DNA of 64,000 nucleotides, taken from NCBI GenBank assembly GCA_009760855.2, contig WPIO01000170.1, forward strand, positions 297,501-361,500, given 5' to 3'. Within the stretch, counting starts at the first letter, position 1, and each line of letters starts with the position of its first letter. This DNA is from Cristatella mucedo (lineage: Eukaryota; Bryozoa; Phylactolaemata; Cristatellidae). A model generated the notes under the pieces. The model had not been told where the DNA came from and ran no database searches. It saw nothing but the letters and a program-made list of their open reading frames with translations. Both the position numbers and the translations under genes were made by a program. Below are positions 21,310 to 32,437 of the stretch, piece by piece.

Positions 21310-21715
21310 TTTTCCTTTCTTCTCGGGCGTCCAGAAGCGCGCGACGCCGCGCGAGCTGCGGTAGCTACTCCGCAGCCACTACTCGCTCAGCTCCGACTCC
21401 GGCTATAAGGCAGCGGCCGGCTGCAATGCAACCCAGCATGACGTACGGGCCTGACAGCAGCTGGTGCGGACGCTACTTCTCGGCGCGTGCGAGGGGCGCA
21501 CCTCATTCAACTGAGGAGAAAGAAAATGACGAGAGCGCTCGCGCTCAGTCAACCGAATTTCGTCGACAGTGCACGCGTCCACGTGTCGCGGTCGTCGCGT
21601 CCGCCATCGCTCAACGGCTGCTGTGCTCATACCCGCTTCCGGTATGGCGCTTAACCATGGCCTCCGCTGCAGTTTCTGCAGATTCCGCGAAATCGAAGCA
21701 ATTCGAGCAACAAGG
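21310..21715. other. CpG-rich island, possible minus-strand exon start
   Basis: About 400 bases of CpG-rich sequence in AT-rich surroundings. On the minus strand a textbook acceptor (CATTTTCTTTCTCCTCAG, plus-strand mirror at about 21506-21523) opens into 36 codons before a stop at about 21400. No protein family is recognised. It could be a terminal exon, a CpG-island promoter or both; the evidence does not decide. Confidence 0.4.
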
Positions 21716-22496
21716 ATAGAGCTAAGAGCATGACTCCCCTTTTAGCAGACGGAAATAACTATAATTAACGCTCGTATAGTTTGGCCCAGGCTAGAGTATA
21801 TCTTGGTGATAAGCGAGTCCTCTGTCCCTGATATCGTAAAACTTGGGCTGAGTCCTACTGCCGCCGTGCTCGCTTTTAAGCCACTGCACGTAAAACTAGC
21901 TTCAGCCTCAATCAAATGCCTTCTCTCGCGACAGTACCCCATCAACTCATATTTTCGCGCCTTGCAGCACTTCTGATCATATTCGGATTTCGTTTTACCT
22001 GGAAAGCGTTTCTATTTTCTCCATCAAAACGGACGTGTGAGTAGTGGAACCTAAGGATCGCGAAACCTGAAGTCTCTCTCTATACACTGATGCTTTTCGC
22101 AACGCACTTGCACCCTCCACACATCAGCTTGACTCTCCTACCAACCTCCTCTGCTTGCTGCAGTGCTACAACTCAAAGCCAGCCAACGTCCCTATACAAT
22201 AGGTCCGCCGCTGCCGAGACACGCTTTGGTTTACGGTGTCATGAAACGAGCAAGGAACACGACATTAAACTTGAGAAAGATGCCAACAAGTCGGAACGCA
22301 CCTTCCACCGGTTGATAGTTGAAAATTATTGCAATTTTACTGATACATTTTAGCTAGAGTGAAGTACTAATTTTATAGAGAAGTAACGAAGTCACAGGTT
22401 AATAAACTTAAAAAATGTTGTACACCGTCTTCTTAACCGCTTCCAAGTATGCATACTGCCAAGTATACCCCATGATGATGCTGCTGCCATGCATAA
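21716..22496. other. No feature recognised
   Basis: No supported exon or repeat before the LINE-A copy that starts at about 22497. Confidence 0.35.
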
Positions 22497-24675
22497 CTAA
22501 TATCATAATTATGTCATTAGCCTCAGGTCATGTCACAGCACCTTTCATAAAAGCTGTAGTCAGGCCTCTCCTCAAGAAAGCAACACTAGACCAAGAGAAC
22601 TTGAGCAACTACCGCCCAGTCTCCCTTCTACCATTTTTATAAAAGACACTGGAACGGGTCGTGGCAGACCAGCTAAACTCGTATATCGAAACCTCACACC
22701 TTGCTAGTAAGTTCCAGTCCGGCTTTAGAGCTAATCACTCCACAGAGTCAGCATTGCTTAGGGTATACAACGACCTACTTGGAAATGCAGATATAGGTAG
22801 AGTGTCTCTGCTTGTTTTGCTCGATATTTCGGCAGCTTTTGACACCTTCGATCACAAAGTTCTTCTAGAGCGCCTCTCATCTCGCCTGGGCATCACTGGC
22901 ACTGATCTGCAGTGGTTCAGGTCCTATCTTAGTGTGGGACTCCAGAGTATTGATGTAGATGGACAAAGATCATCTGAAGTACCTCTGAAATATGGAGTAC
23001 CTCAGGGCTCCGTGCTAGGTCCGGTTCTTTTCACGGTTTATACTCTCCCCCTTGCTGATGTGATTGCCAAGCACAATCTAGGCTTTCACTTCTATGCGGA
23101 TGACACTCAGTTGTACCTTTGCTTTGATCCCTCCCAGCCTTCGAGCACCTCAAATTCTCTAAACTCACTAGCTGCATGCATTGATGACATCCGCACATGG
23201 ATGGCAGCAAATTTTCTAAAACTAAACAATGACAAAACTAACTTAATAGTTATAATAATGTACTTGACAAAGCACCCTCAGAGAACTTAATTTCTTTCTA
23301 GGCGCTTTACATTTGCTGCAAAAGGAAATGCAATTGAATGATAAGTAAAATCATGCTTGAAAAACAAACAAAATGAATAACATGGTTAGGGGTGGCATGC
23401 ACAGGGTCAGCATGAGAATGTGGTTAGTGGCATCATGCACAGTGTCAGCACGCATAAGCACATCAAGGACGAATCACAGGGACCCACTAAATTCTGCCTT
23501 AAATAGGTGTTTTTTGGTTCTTTTTAAATGTGGTCAATTCAGGGGATGTTCTGACGCAGGTCGGGAGGGAGTTCCAGGCTTTGGGAGCATACGAACTAAA
23601 TGCACGGTCTCCAAAGGATTTAAGGTTTGTACGAGGTATTTCTAGACTGTTGGATTCCGAAAAGCGGGTGGTACGATGCTTGGCCGGATGGGGAGTAGAT
23701 CTGAGAGATAGGCTGGAGCCAAAGAATGAAGTTATTGGCAAACCCAGTGTGATTCAGAAATTGGAAAGGCTGACGCTCAAAATTGGCTCTGCCAGCATAT
23801 CTCCTGTCGAATCAGCTCGAAATCTAGGGGCCATATTCCAAAGCGACCTCTCGTTAGACGACCATATCATCTCCACGGTCAATCTGCCTATTTTCAGCTT
23901 CATAATAATGCTAAAATTTCGGGCTTGTTTAGATAAGGATACCACGGCTAAGTTGGTCCATGCATTCGTGACATCTCATCTCGACTTCTGCAACTCCCTG
24001 CTTACTGGCCTACCAGCATGTGTGATAGGTGATTGCAGCTGGTGCAAAACTCTGCAGCAAGGCTTGTCTGTCATGAGCGTCGCAGTTGCCACATTACTCC
24101 ACTTCTCGTCGACCTGCACTGGCTACCAGTCAAGCAACGGATTGACTTCAAGGTTTTGTCGCTCACTTTTAGGTCCCTTCATTCTATGGCTCCAGCCTAT
24201 CTCTCCGACATACTCCTCCATCAGGCCAAGCATCGTACCACCCGCTTTTCGGAATCCAACAGTCAGGAAATACCTCGTACAAACCTTAAATCCTTTGGAG
24301 ACCGTGCATTTAATTTAGTTCGTATGCTCCCAAAGCCTGGAACTTCCTCCCGACCTGCGTCAGAACATCCCTTCTCCTGACCACATTTAAAAAGAACTTA
24401 AAAACACACCTATTTAGGACAGCATTTAGTGGGTCCCTGTGATTCGTCCTTCACGTGCTTATGCGTGCTGACACTGTGCATGCTGCCACTAACCACATTT
24501 GCATGCTGACCCTGTGCATGTCACTCCTAACCATATTATTCATTTTGTTTGTTTTTCAAGCATGATTTTACTTACCATTTATTTGCATTTCCCTTTGCAG
24601 CAGATCTAAAGCGCCTAGAAAGAGATTGAGTTCTCTGAGGGCGCTTCATCAAGTGCATTATTATTATTATTGTTA
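22497..24675 (+). mobile_element. LINE-A copy with RT domain, interrupted by another LINE-A
   Basis: A 5'-truncated copy starting just upstream of the RT. In order it encodes SGHVTAPFIKAVVRPLLKK, NYRPVSLLPF, the FQSGFRANHSTESALLRV block, motif A (LLVLLDISAAFDTFDHK), GVPQGSVLGPVLFTVYTLP and the catalytic FHFYADDTQLYLCF. The C-terminal region follows after the insertion. A TAA interrupts the first block after SLLPFL (22639-22641), and the C-terminal region is frameshifted near 24030. The 3' UTR, hairpin (about 24608-24647) and (ATT)n tail are intact. The RT catalytic aspartates are all present. Confidence 0.95.
23254..23729 (-). mobile_element. Nested LINE-A 3' end with 6-bp target duplication
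   Basis: A 476-base, severely 5'-truncated minus-strand copy sits inside the ORF2 of the plus-strand copy. It starts with the ATT-type tail and hairpin and runs to the region encoding LAPAYLSDLL. AGTTAT flanks both ends (23248-23253 and 23730-23735), and the host frame resumes right after it with GGCAAACCCAGTGTGATTCA. This is consistent with a short target-site duplication made by target-primed reverse transcription. Confidence 0.9.
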
Positions 24676-24984
24676 TTAAGATTTGGTTGAGTAATTTTCC
24701 AAACTCTTCTAGGGTAAAATTAAAAAATTAGGAACCAAGTCTCAGTGCTGTCCGGAATGCAACAGATATTCACGCTGCTTTTTGTCTTACTTCCTTTATG
24801 TCTATCCATACTGAGCTCGTTTCTAAACGTGTATCCTATCCCAGGTTAAAGCAACCATAGTCCTAAATAAACTGTTTCAACCGTAGATAGACCTGTAGCC
24901 GCATACCCTCTAAAATATTGTGAATTTGTCCCTGCTTACTAGTGAAGTTCCTTACCCTCTAAACAAGGGCAAACTTCCAGACCT

Positions 24985-25870
24985 CCTATAAAAAGTGTAC
25001 CGTTGGTACAGCGATTCAAATAATTTTCGTCCAGTATCCCTTCTACCATTCCTATTCAAGACATTTGGTAGCGTGGTAGCCCAGCAACTAAACTATCATC
25101 GCTTCATTAATCCGGATAGAGATCGTATAATCTTGAGAGCGAGTTCCACAGAGAATACTCTTCTTTGGGTTAACAATGACTTTCTAAACAAGGCAGATTG
25201 GGGTAGGGTCGTTCAGCCGGTTAACCTGGATTTTTCAGCCGAATTGAAATTACTCGCCAGTAGAGTCTTCTGGAGTTCTTTCCCCTTAAGAAACACCGCG
25301 CCTAAAATCGCTGACACAGTGCTAAACTAGGTTAGTGCTCCTTAACTAAGAGATAATACAGTACCTATGGAAACTAGGTTATCGGTCCTCAGTGGAGCGT
25401 CATAAATTACGGACTACCTCTGAATTCGACATATGCTCCCATTTTCTCGCTCTCTATATTCAAATGATGGCCCATTTCAAGGCATATTGCAATCTTTACT
25501 CTCATTTCTACGCCAATATAATACGGGTCTATGTATCTTTTGACAGTTAATATTTGACTATCTTATCTTAAAGATGGGATCTGCTGTCATCTCTTACGGG
25601 AATTTTTGCCCAAACCTAGGCATACTTTTACCGAACGACTTGTCTGACTTTTGACACTGTCAATTGGGCCGAATATCGGCGGATGAACGTCGCCAAAACC
25701 CCGGCTTGCCTATAGAACAAAATGCGACAGCCAAGCTCGCTCGCTCATGCATTCGTGACGTCGCGTCAGCGGCTGGTTATCAATATTGCCTCTTTTCAGG
25801 ACTCTATACCAGAAGCCTAACTCCTTATGAAAAGTCACGTGTAGCAATAAGCGGCCTGTCTCGCCTGCCG
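24985..25870 (+). mobile_element. Older LINE-A relic covering RT
   Basis: FRPVSLLPFLFKTFGSVVAQ, then ASSTENTLLWVNNDFLNKAD, parallels the younger copy's NYRPVSLLPF and NHSTESALLRVYNDLL. Downstream, TCTACGCCAATATAATACGG corresponds to the YADD region and CATGCATTCGTGACGTC to the later LVHAFVTS region. Frames are broken and divergence is far higher than in the adjacent copy, so this is a separate, older insertion or a sister subfamily. Confidence 0.65.
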
Positions 25871-26708
25871 TCAATGGCGTTGCAGTATTTAATCGTAACC
25901 GCGTCGGCGCGTCCTAAAACTCGTCGGCACTCTTCGGGCGCGTGCGCATTTGATGTCCGAAGCGACCGCAACGGCTCTGTGCGGCCGCTAAGGAGCCGTT
26001 CTGGCACTCCTCCGTAGCGCACGGTTCGTCGAATGAACAAGTAGCGACAATCAGCGTCCGAGCTTGGCGAGCCGAAAGAAAGCCTGCGGCGGTGGAAGCG
26101 GAAGCGGTTCGCCAAGCGCGCGCCCTCTACCGCCGCCTGGTGCGTGGCGCTCTTGGTTATTAGCTCCGAGCACCCCACCCCCTGCTCTGCTCCGCTCGCT
26201 CGGGGTGTGCGAGCGAGGCGAGCGGACGTTTTTTTGAGAGCGACCCTGAGCGCGGCGGCTAGCGAGTCTGAGCGAACGACTCGAGAGCAGCGATTCTCGC
26301 GTTCTCATCGATTGTGCGAGATTCGCCTCGCTCCTCTGAACGAAGCGCTTTCCTGCTGCTGGTCAAGAAGCGAGTCAAGAAGCGACGCCGGCTGCGCACG
26401 AATGCCGCAGCCGGTGTTGCCCGCTGGAATGCGCTTCGCGAAGAAGCCTTGACTGAACGGCCTCTCTTTGAAATTCTCTTTGCTTCACCTTCGCTCTCGA
26501 TTGAGCGACAGCCACAGTCGAGCCGTCAAAAGCTCGTGAAAAGAGCTCAAAGCTCCGGGTAGTTTTCGCGATCGCGGCACTTAGTGCTATTGGCGGCTCT
26601 GGGTCGTCCGGAGGCAAAACTGCACACCAGTCGGAGGGTGTCGCTTCGCTGTCTGTCGCGCGGTTACCTGTCAAGGCTCCGAATGAGATCGACGCTTGCT
26701 GGTGTCAC

Positions 26709-26853
26709 CGCCTCCGCTCGGCATGACGCGGATCAGATCGGAGAAGTTCGGCTCCTCGGCCGCCTCGCGCAGGCGGCAGTCAGCCATTCTCCGGCCGAAA
26801 GCGGCCCGCACACGCTTAGGCGCTTTGGTCCGAGCCGCCTTGGGGTACCGAGC
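26709..26853 (-). CDS. Candidate host exon in CpG island
   Basis: A 145-base minus-strand open segment with an AG acceptor (weak pyrimidine tract) and a GTGACA donor. It encodes ARYPKAARTKAPKRVRAAFG, then RRMADCRLREAAEEPNF and SDLIRVMPSGG. G/C third positions dominate the second half. An internal Met (MADCRLREA) could instead be a start codon. It follows the 63-base candidate exon at 26943 in phase 0, with an 89-base intron between them. Unidentified product; chance coding in GC-rich DNA is the main alternative. Confidence 0.3.
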
Positions 26854-26942
26854 CTCGGCGACTCCTCGGCCGCCTCGCGTCCGCGTACCAGCCCCGGCGC
26901 AGTGCCGCGCCGCTCAGCGAATGCAAATCTTTGGCAACTTAC

Positions 26943-27005
26943 ACGCTTCTCCGAAACGGCCTGGGTAAGGGCTGCATCTTGAAGTCGCTCTTTTCCGTCC
27001 GGGCT
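26943..27005 (-). CDS. Candidate short host exon with consensus donor
   Basis: On the minus strand GCGTTCGGCAG precedes 63 open bases (SPDGKERLQDAALTQAVSEK plus R) ending at a full-consensus GTAAGT donor. The length is a multiple of three and the frame is phase 0 at both ends. The peptide is helix-like and not low complexity. It is supported only by splice-site form and residue mix. Confidence 0.3.
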
Positions 27006-27540
27006 CTGCCGAACGCGCCAACGTCTCCTACTGCGTTTCCGCTCTGTCCTCCGCGGCGGGCTTGAGGGACAGCGACGAGACGTCGGGTCTCAAGGCTCAA
27101 GAGCGGCGCTGCGAAGTGGCTCGCCTGCATTCTGCCCGCCGCCGCTGCCGAGGGTCGCCAATCCGCACACTGCAGCCGCCGCCAATGGGTAGCGGCGTTT
27201 CGGGCAGAGTAAACAACGAAGCACAATTAGGTGTGTTAATGGGCTCGCACATTGTTACCTTTTCAATTGAATACGTTAGTCGCGTGGCTGATCTGAAACC
27301 TCCACCGCGCGATCACAAACGCTGAGAATACAGCCTCCACAAGCGAGTACTTGCAGAGTTCGCTTGCCCGGGCGGCGATGAGCGAACAGCCGGTCATGCA
27401 GCGCGGCTCTAGGAGGTGTTAGACGCAGCTGCGAGCCGCGTTGCTACGCTGCACGGCGTTCTGCAGTGCGAGCGAGTAGCGCTCCAGCGGCGATCGGTGA
27501 CCGTTTGCTGGAAGCATTCGCTCCGCCAGCGGGCCTACCT

Positions 27541-27695
27541 TTGAGTGCTTATTGGCGCGGACACTGTGCATGTGAGCACTAATCGACGGAGCGCATCTTC
27601 TGGACCAAAGACAAAGTGCCTTGAAAGAAATTTAATTATCTTGGGGCACTAGTAAAATGTGTAGATACTATTATTTTTATTATCATTATCGACTC
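27541..27695 (+). mobile_element. LINE-A 3'-UTR relic
   Basis: GCGCGGACACTGTGCATG, then AAAGTGCCTTGAAAGAAATT (decayed hairpin), TTGGGGCACT and an ATT/ATC tail. It may be the 3' end of the relic that starts at 24985, with the CpG-rich block lying between, or an independent truncated copy. Confidence 0.6.
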
Positions 27696-27719
27696 ATACA
27701 ACAAATAAGATAATGAGGA

Positions 27720-27925
27720 GCATGGCCGAATCGGAAGGGCTGTTTGGCGAGCCGTAATGGCGCACTAGGTAAGGCGGTTGCTTTTCACGATCACGGTTCC
27801 GAGGTCGTGGGTTAGATTCCTGCAGTGGACAATCCTGTATCGCCGCTGCAAGTGCCGGTGATAGCCGTAAAGGCTCTTCTGTCTCTAGACAAAAAGAGAT
27901 CGTTTAATCAGCCAGTATTCGATTC
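27720..27925 (+). mobile_element. SINE-1 copy lacking the LINE tail
   Basis: GAGCCGTAATGGCGCACTAG gives box A (TGGCGCACTAG, 27758-27768) and GGTTAGATTCC gives box B (27810-27820). The spacing is 52 bases as in the 9.9-kb copy. The body matches through ATAGCCGTAAAGGCTCTTCT and AAAAAGAGATCGTTTAATCA, then similarity stops without the hairpin and ATT tail. Confidence 0.8.
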
Positions 27926-30124
27926 AGTTGAGAACTTGAGTAGAGAGGAAGTATCGGCGCCGCCATAGTTGCACGTGGTGCGCCAGAGTAGCCAGCAGGG
28001 AGGAGGGAGGGAGGGAAAGAAGCCACTGCGCTAGCACTGTGGAAGTCCAGCAAGCAGTCTAGGAACAGCAGAACAATATTTCTTTTCATCCAGGGTCTTT
28101 AATTGAAAGAAGAATTGAATAGCTGATTGAATGTCTCAGAGGACACGAGGAGGCTTAATGTGGTGCACCCGTTTAGCTGGTTACGAGGGAGACAAGGGAC
28201 GGTTTTCTTGTATTTCAAAGTAAGCACTCGATTCTGCATCCGTTTAATAACTGAAGTATTTCAGTTTCTTACAAATAAGCCAAGCGTTGTCGGGCCATTT
28301 GGGTGGACGTACATCTATTACTCTGTTTACGCGTGTCAACCAAGAGCCAGCGCAGCTAGGAGATAAGCAAAGGAGATAAGCGGCTGAATTTCAACAGATT
28401 ATTTTCGCAGCCTAATCCACATAGAATTAAGAATTATAGAAGAACAGTCTTGACAGAACGAGGAAAGCTGGTCAGCTTAGTAGCCAGCCACTGTGCTAGT
28501 TAGTACCTAATCTTTGTCAGGCGTCGGGCGTAACGGCGATATGTATCGGAAGCAGCTTAATGAAATTTTTAAATGTCCAACAATCTTCAAGGGAGACGCG
28601 AAATTTACGAGCACGTGATTGCAGGTCATACTACTGCACAGCAAATTAAAAGGGTGTTGTCTCTTAGTAAAATCGTACTTTCGTACTCGTGGAGTGTCTT
28701 ATGAATGTTAGTTTATTTTTATGATCGTTATTCTTAAAAAAATTGACCGATGTCCAGGACTAGATGTCTGAAAGGCTGCATTTGTTTATCAGCCGCTTCA
28801 GCTTGGCGTTGACTTCAACATAGAAGCCATTGACAGCCACGGCCGCAGGGACTCGTACCGCTACTCAGAGAAACCGGAGCTTTTTAGAACTCGACACGTG
28901 ACTGGTCAGCTAGATGAGACTTGAAACCTAGCGGCACGGACTGGCCTAGATCACGTAAGTTCTAGTCAAATAAACTAAAGCCTCATCTGTGCGAAACATC
29001 GTTTTTCTGTATAATTCAAATAAGATATATTGCGATCATAAGTAGCGAATATTGCTGATAGATCGTCTTGAACCCGGATAGTGATATTTTCATCATTGTT
29101 CTTACCCTTATCATACGGAGTAGGACGATAACCAGTTTGACTGGCAGTAGAACAACCCAGCAGTGAAGCATTAACAACCTGGGATGTCGCTTAGCTAAGT
29201 TTTGTCCAGCAGCGAAAACTGAAGAGGTAACACGGCGAGTTTCTGCGGGTGACAAGCCCTTTTAATGGCCCTAATTAGGATTCCCAGTTCGTCTAGGGAG
29301 GACTTTAACAAAATTTATTTCACAGATCACAGGTAGCGACTTCATGCGAGCATTACGTGGAGCTAGCATTTACGGAGGCACTAATGTGTACACTTTTTCC
29401 AGCTAAGAAGGTGGATAATTATCAGCCACACAGTCGACATCTAGAGATTGGGATCACATAGCCTAACTATGCAAAAAGCTTTAGTCCTTGTAGACACACG
29501 ACCGATAGTGTGGAGCTGGCGCCTCAAACTAATGATAGAAAGTATTAGACGCTGTAATATACGCACAGGTGACAGGCGTCATGAGCTCAGCTTGACATCG
29601 ATGATGTATTAATTGCCGGCATCCAACTCTACAGAACGGAAATGATGTGGGTGATACGCTTAAGAGTTTTCTATAGCACACTCAAAGTCTCAAGAGCGCC
29701 GATAGCTTTATAACGACAGAATGCTACTTAAATAAAGATGGGATAGCTACGGGAATCACAAATAGCCATAGAATTGGATAGCTACAGGGAATCACAATCA
29801 GTTACAGCAAACAACTTCCTGGCATAACGCCTGGAGTACGACAGCCCTGTTCGAAGCCCCAAGCATAGCTGACTTATTTGAAGCAATAAGTAAAAATGAT
29901 TATTCTTAAATTTGATATCGAATTTTTCGAGGTTCTAATTATGGAACAAATAGTAGTTTCCGTGCCATCATAAAGTAGTTGATATTTTAAACGTTAGCTG
30001 CCTTCATCTTTTTATTAAAGCCTTAATCAGCCTGGGAAATACCGGAAACCGAACACTGCCAATTATGGTAAGCATCAGTGTTCAACTTAATTATCTCGTT
30101 AAGTTTGACCGAGTCCGTTATTTA
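27926..30124. other. No feature recognised
   Basis: About 2.2 kb of AT-rich, apparently unique DNA. A short near-duplicate (GGGATAGCTACGGGAATCAC / GGATAGCTACAGGGAATCAC) lies at about 29740-29790. No exon or repeat family is supported. Confidence 0.35.
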
Positions 30125-30367
30125 CTAACGAGGACTTTCAGAAAACCTCTCAACTATCTTTACAGCTATCTTTTCGTTGTTGTCATCAGCAAGAGTCATC
30201 ACTTTATTGAGCGCTTGTTGAGCACAGTGCTGGTCAGACGTTAAGATCTGTAGCACTTCACAGAATGGTGATGACCGGCACATAGTTTCAGTTTCAGCCC
30301 TCGTATCTCGAAAAATACCTAAAAACCATCTCTCAAAACTAGAAACAAATAGGCGCACATGTCCACA
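30125..30367 (-). CDS. Candidate terminal exon of an unidentified host gene
   Basis: On the minus strand TTTGCACTTCAG precedes an open segment of 80 codons ending in TAG. It begins in phase 0 with CGHVRLFVSSFERWFLGIF and continues with SPFCEVLQILTSDQHCAQQA, LNKVMTLADDNNEKIAVKI and VERFSESPR. The composition is balanced and helix-rich in moderately AT-rich DNA, where an 80-codon chance frame of this quality is not common. No domain is recognised and no matching upstream exon was found. It ends about 100 bases from the tail of the next LINE-A copy. Confidence 0.35.
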   Translation of the reverse strand, partial: CGHVRLFVSSFERWFLGIFRDTRAETETMCRSSPFCEVLQILTSDQHCAQQALNKVMTLADDNNEKIAVKIVERFSESPR

Positions 30368-30470
30368 CTGAAGTGCAAACCTTCATGTAACATGCATCAG
30401 CCAACTGCTTGCTAATTTAAGGCATTCTGACTTATTGCTTTTATCCCTTCGCCTTGTTTCACTCATAAGG

Positions 30471-31862
30471 TGGTAATAATAATACTAATAATAAATCTCT
30501 TGATAACGCGCCCTCAGAGAACTCAATCTCATTATAGGCGCTTTACTATTAGCCGCAAATAAAACACAATCAAATGGTGAGTGGTAACATGCTTGATAAA
30601 CAACAAGAAAAAATGGTTCGGTTTGACATGCACAGGGTCAGCATGCATGTGTGGCTGGTGGCAGTATGCCCAGTGTCAGCACGCATAAGCTCATAAAGGA
30701 AAAATCACTAGACTTACTAAATGTTGTCCTAAATAGGTGTGTTTTTAAGTTCTTTTTAAATGTGGTCAAGCCAGGGGTTTTTGTGTTGCAAGTAGGGAGT
30801 GAGTTCCAGGCTTTGGGAGCATACGAGCTAAATGCACGGTCTCCAAAAGATTTGAGGTTTTTACGAGGTATTGGTAGACTACTGGATTCCGAAAACCGAG
30901 TGGTACGATGCTTGGCCTGGCGGAGGAGTAGATCTGAGAGATAGGCTGGAGCCAAAGAATTAAGAGACCTAAAAGTGAGCGACAAAACCTTGAAGTCGAT
31001 ACTTTGCTTGACTGGGAGACAGTGCGGGTAGGAAAGAAGTGGTGTGATGTGGCAACTGTGCGATTGTAACAGTCATGACCAGCGATCATAGCTGCAAAGT
31101 TTCGCACCGACTGTAAATGCCTGATTGCACTGGCAAGCAGATCAGCGAGTGGTGAGTTACAGAAGTCAAGACAAAGTGTTGTCGCAAATGTATGGACCAG
31201 TTTCGTAGTAGTACTGTGGGCGTGTCGTCGCCATCGCCTCATTCCGCACCCCCCCCCCAGCCTACGTTCCATCAGCCCAAGGAGCACGCTCCATGCCGGC
31301 ACGTGACCTATCGTTGCTGCAAAATTTAACTGCTGCTTGTGCGTCAGCCTGTACGCACGCTATACACTCCCTTCTCTTACCCTCTTATCGTCACGTGCTC
31401 CGAGCCGCAAAGAAGATTCGAGCACCGTTACATTCGCTCGCATATCATTTGCTCCGCCAGCGCATTAATACAGCTGCCGTTATGCTATAGAACGTTAGTG
31501 GGTGCATATCCAATAACAGCTCACAATTATTCTTTGTCGCGCCACAGCCGCCAAGCACGCGTGCTCCTACAGTATCCCTGTCATAAGAAAGCCCGAATTT
31601 TAGCAATGTTTTGCAGCTGAAAAAAGGCAGAACTGTGGAACTGATGTGGTCGTCTAATGAGAGGTTGCTTTGAAATGGGACGCATTGATTACGTGCAGAT
31701 TTAACAGGAGGTATGATTGCAAAGACGTTTTTCAGCATTAGGTTTTGCAATTTTTGAACAATACTTGTTTTGCTCATAACTTGTAGATTGACGCTGTCGT
31801 TGTTCAATTTAAGAACGTCTGCTACAATTCATGTGTGGATGTCATCAATGCATGCAGCAAGG
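30471..31862 (-). mobile_element. LINE-A copy, minus strand, with a 0.36-kb insertion
   Basis: The 3' half (30471-31211) has the tail, hairpin, 3' UTR and ORF2 end (FRSLNSLAPAYLSDLLL, NLKSFGDRAFSSYAPKAWNS). The 5' half (31569-31862) matches the post-RT region up to the sequence encoding AACIDDIRTW. The two parts are continuous in the element, so 31212-31568 was inserted later. Frames are broken by several indels. Confidence 0.85.
31212..31568. other. Foreign 0.36-kb block inside LINE-A
   Basis: This interrupts the minus-strand LINE between sequence matching GGACCAACTTAGACGTG and GTATCCTTATC of the intact copies. It contains a C10 run at 31249-31258. A stretch near 31290-31345 (CCGGCACGTG..., TTGCTGCAAAATTTAACTGC) resembles plus-strand LINE-A encoding PACAIRRLQLVQNSAA. 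It may be a piece of a highly diverged LINE-A relative in the opposite orientation. No clean target duplication is visible. Confidence 0.5.
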
Positions 31863-32437
31863 GTGTGTATAACATGCGTTTAGCTATTTACAAGCATCGG
31901 ACATCCTGGTTTCTGTAGGTACCAAGTTTCTGGAACCGCCAATCACCCGGTAAAGTAGTTTCAACTTTTATGCGAGGACAAACCTGATAATAATTTTTTA
32001 ATAAAAAATCATGCCTGAAATAAATACAAACTAGCAATTTTTACAAAAAACTGCTTATTCTGTCACGACCATGAAATTTTGAAAACATGTTTGGTGGTTT
32101 CAGTTTTGCAATTAAGGCCAGCGTACTGCGGCTATCGGACATAGCAGCCCTTAAACAAACATTAAACGGATTAGATTATTATTCATAAAAGCGAAGTAGT
32201 GTAGGTCTTAGAAGAATATTTTTTTTATTTTATTGGTGAGAAAAGTAATAGTGAATTGAACCTGTTTGAATGACTCGGAGACCAGAGGTTTCTTTCATTC
32301 CCATTTAAGGACAATTTATCGAGACAAGAGCAGCAAAGTCCTCAGTACAACCATCTGTTAAGATTTCTGCTGCCTAAGAAGAAAAATTCTAAAATTCTAT
32401 ATTGTTTCTTTTTTATATTGTATCACTTCATCTTTAA
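31863..32437. other. No feature recognised
   Basis: AT-rich sequence between two minus-strand LINE copies. Confidence 0.35.

Larger units (their letters stand above)
25871..27540. other. CpG-rich block with candidate minus-strand exons
   Basis: About 1.7 kb of dense GC and CpG sequence, the largest island in the window, flanked by LINE-A relics. Open frames occur on both strands. The minus strand has the more protein-like segments, two with plausible splice sites annotated separately, and a further open stretch at 26375-26674 (including KTTRSFELFSRAFDGS). This is the best place in the window for a real host gene start, but no family is recognised. Confidence 0.5.
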
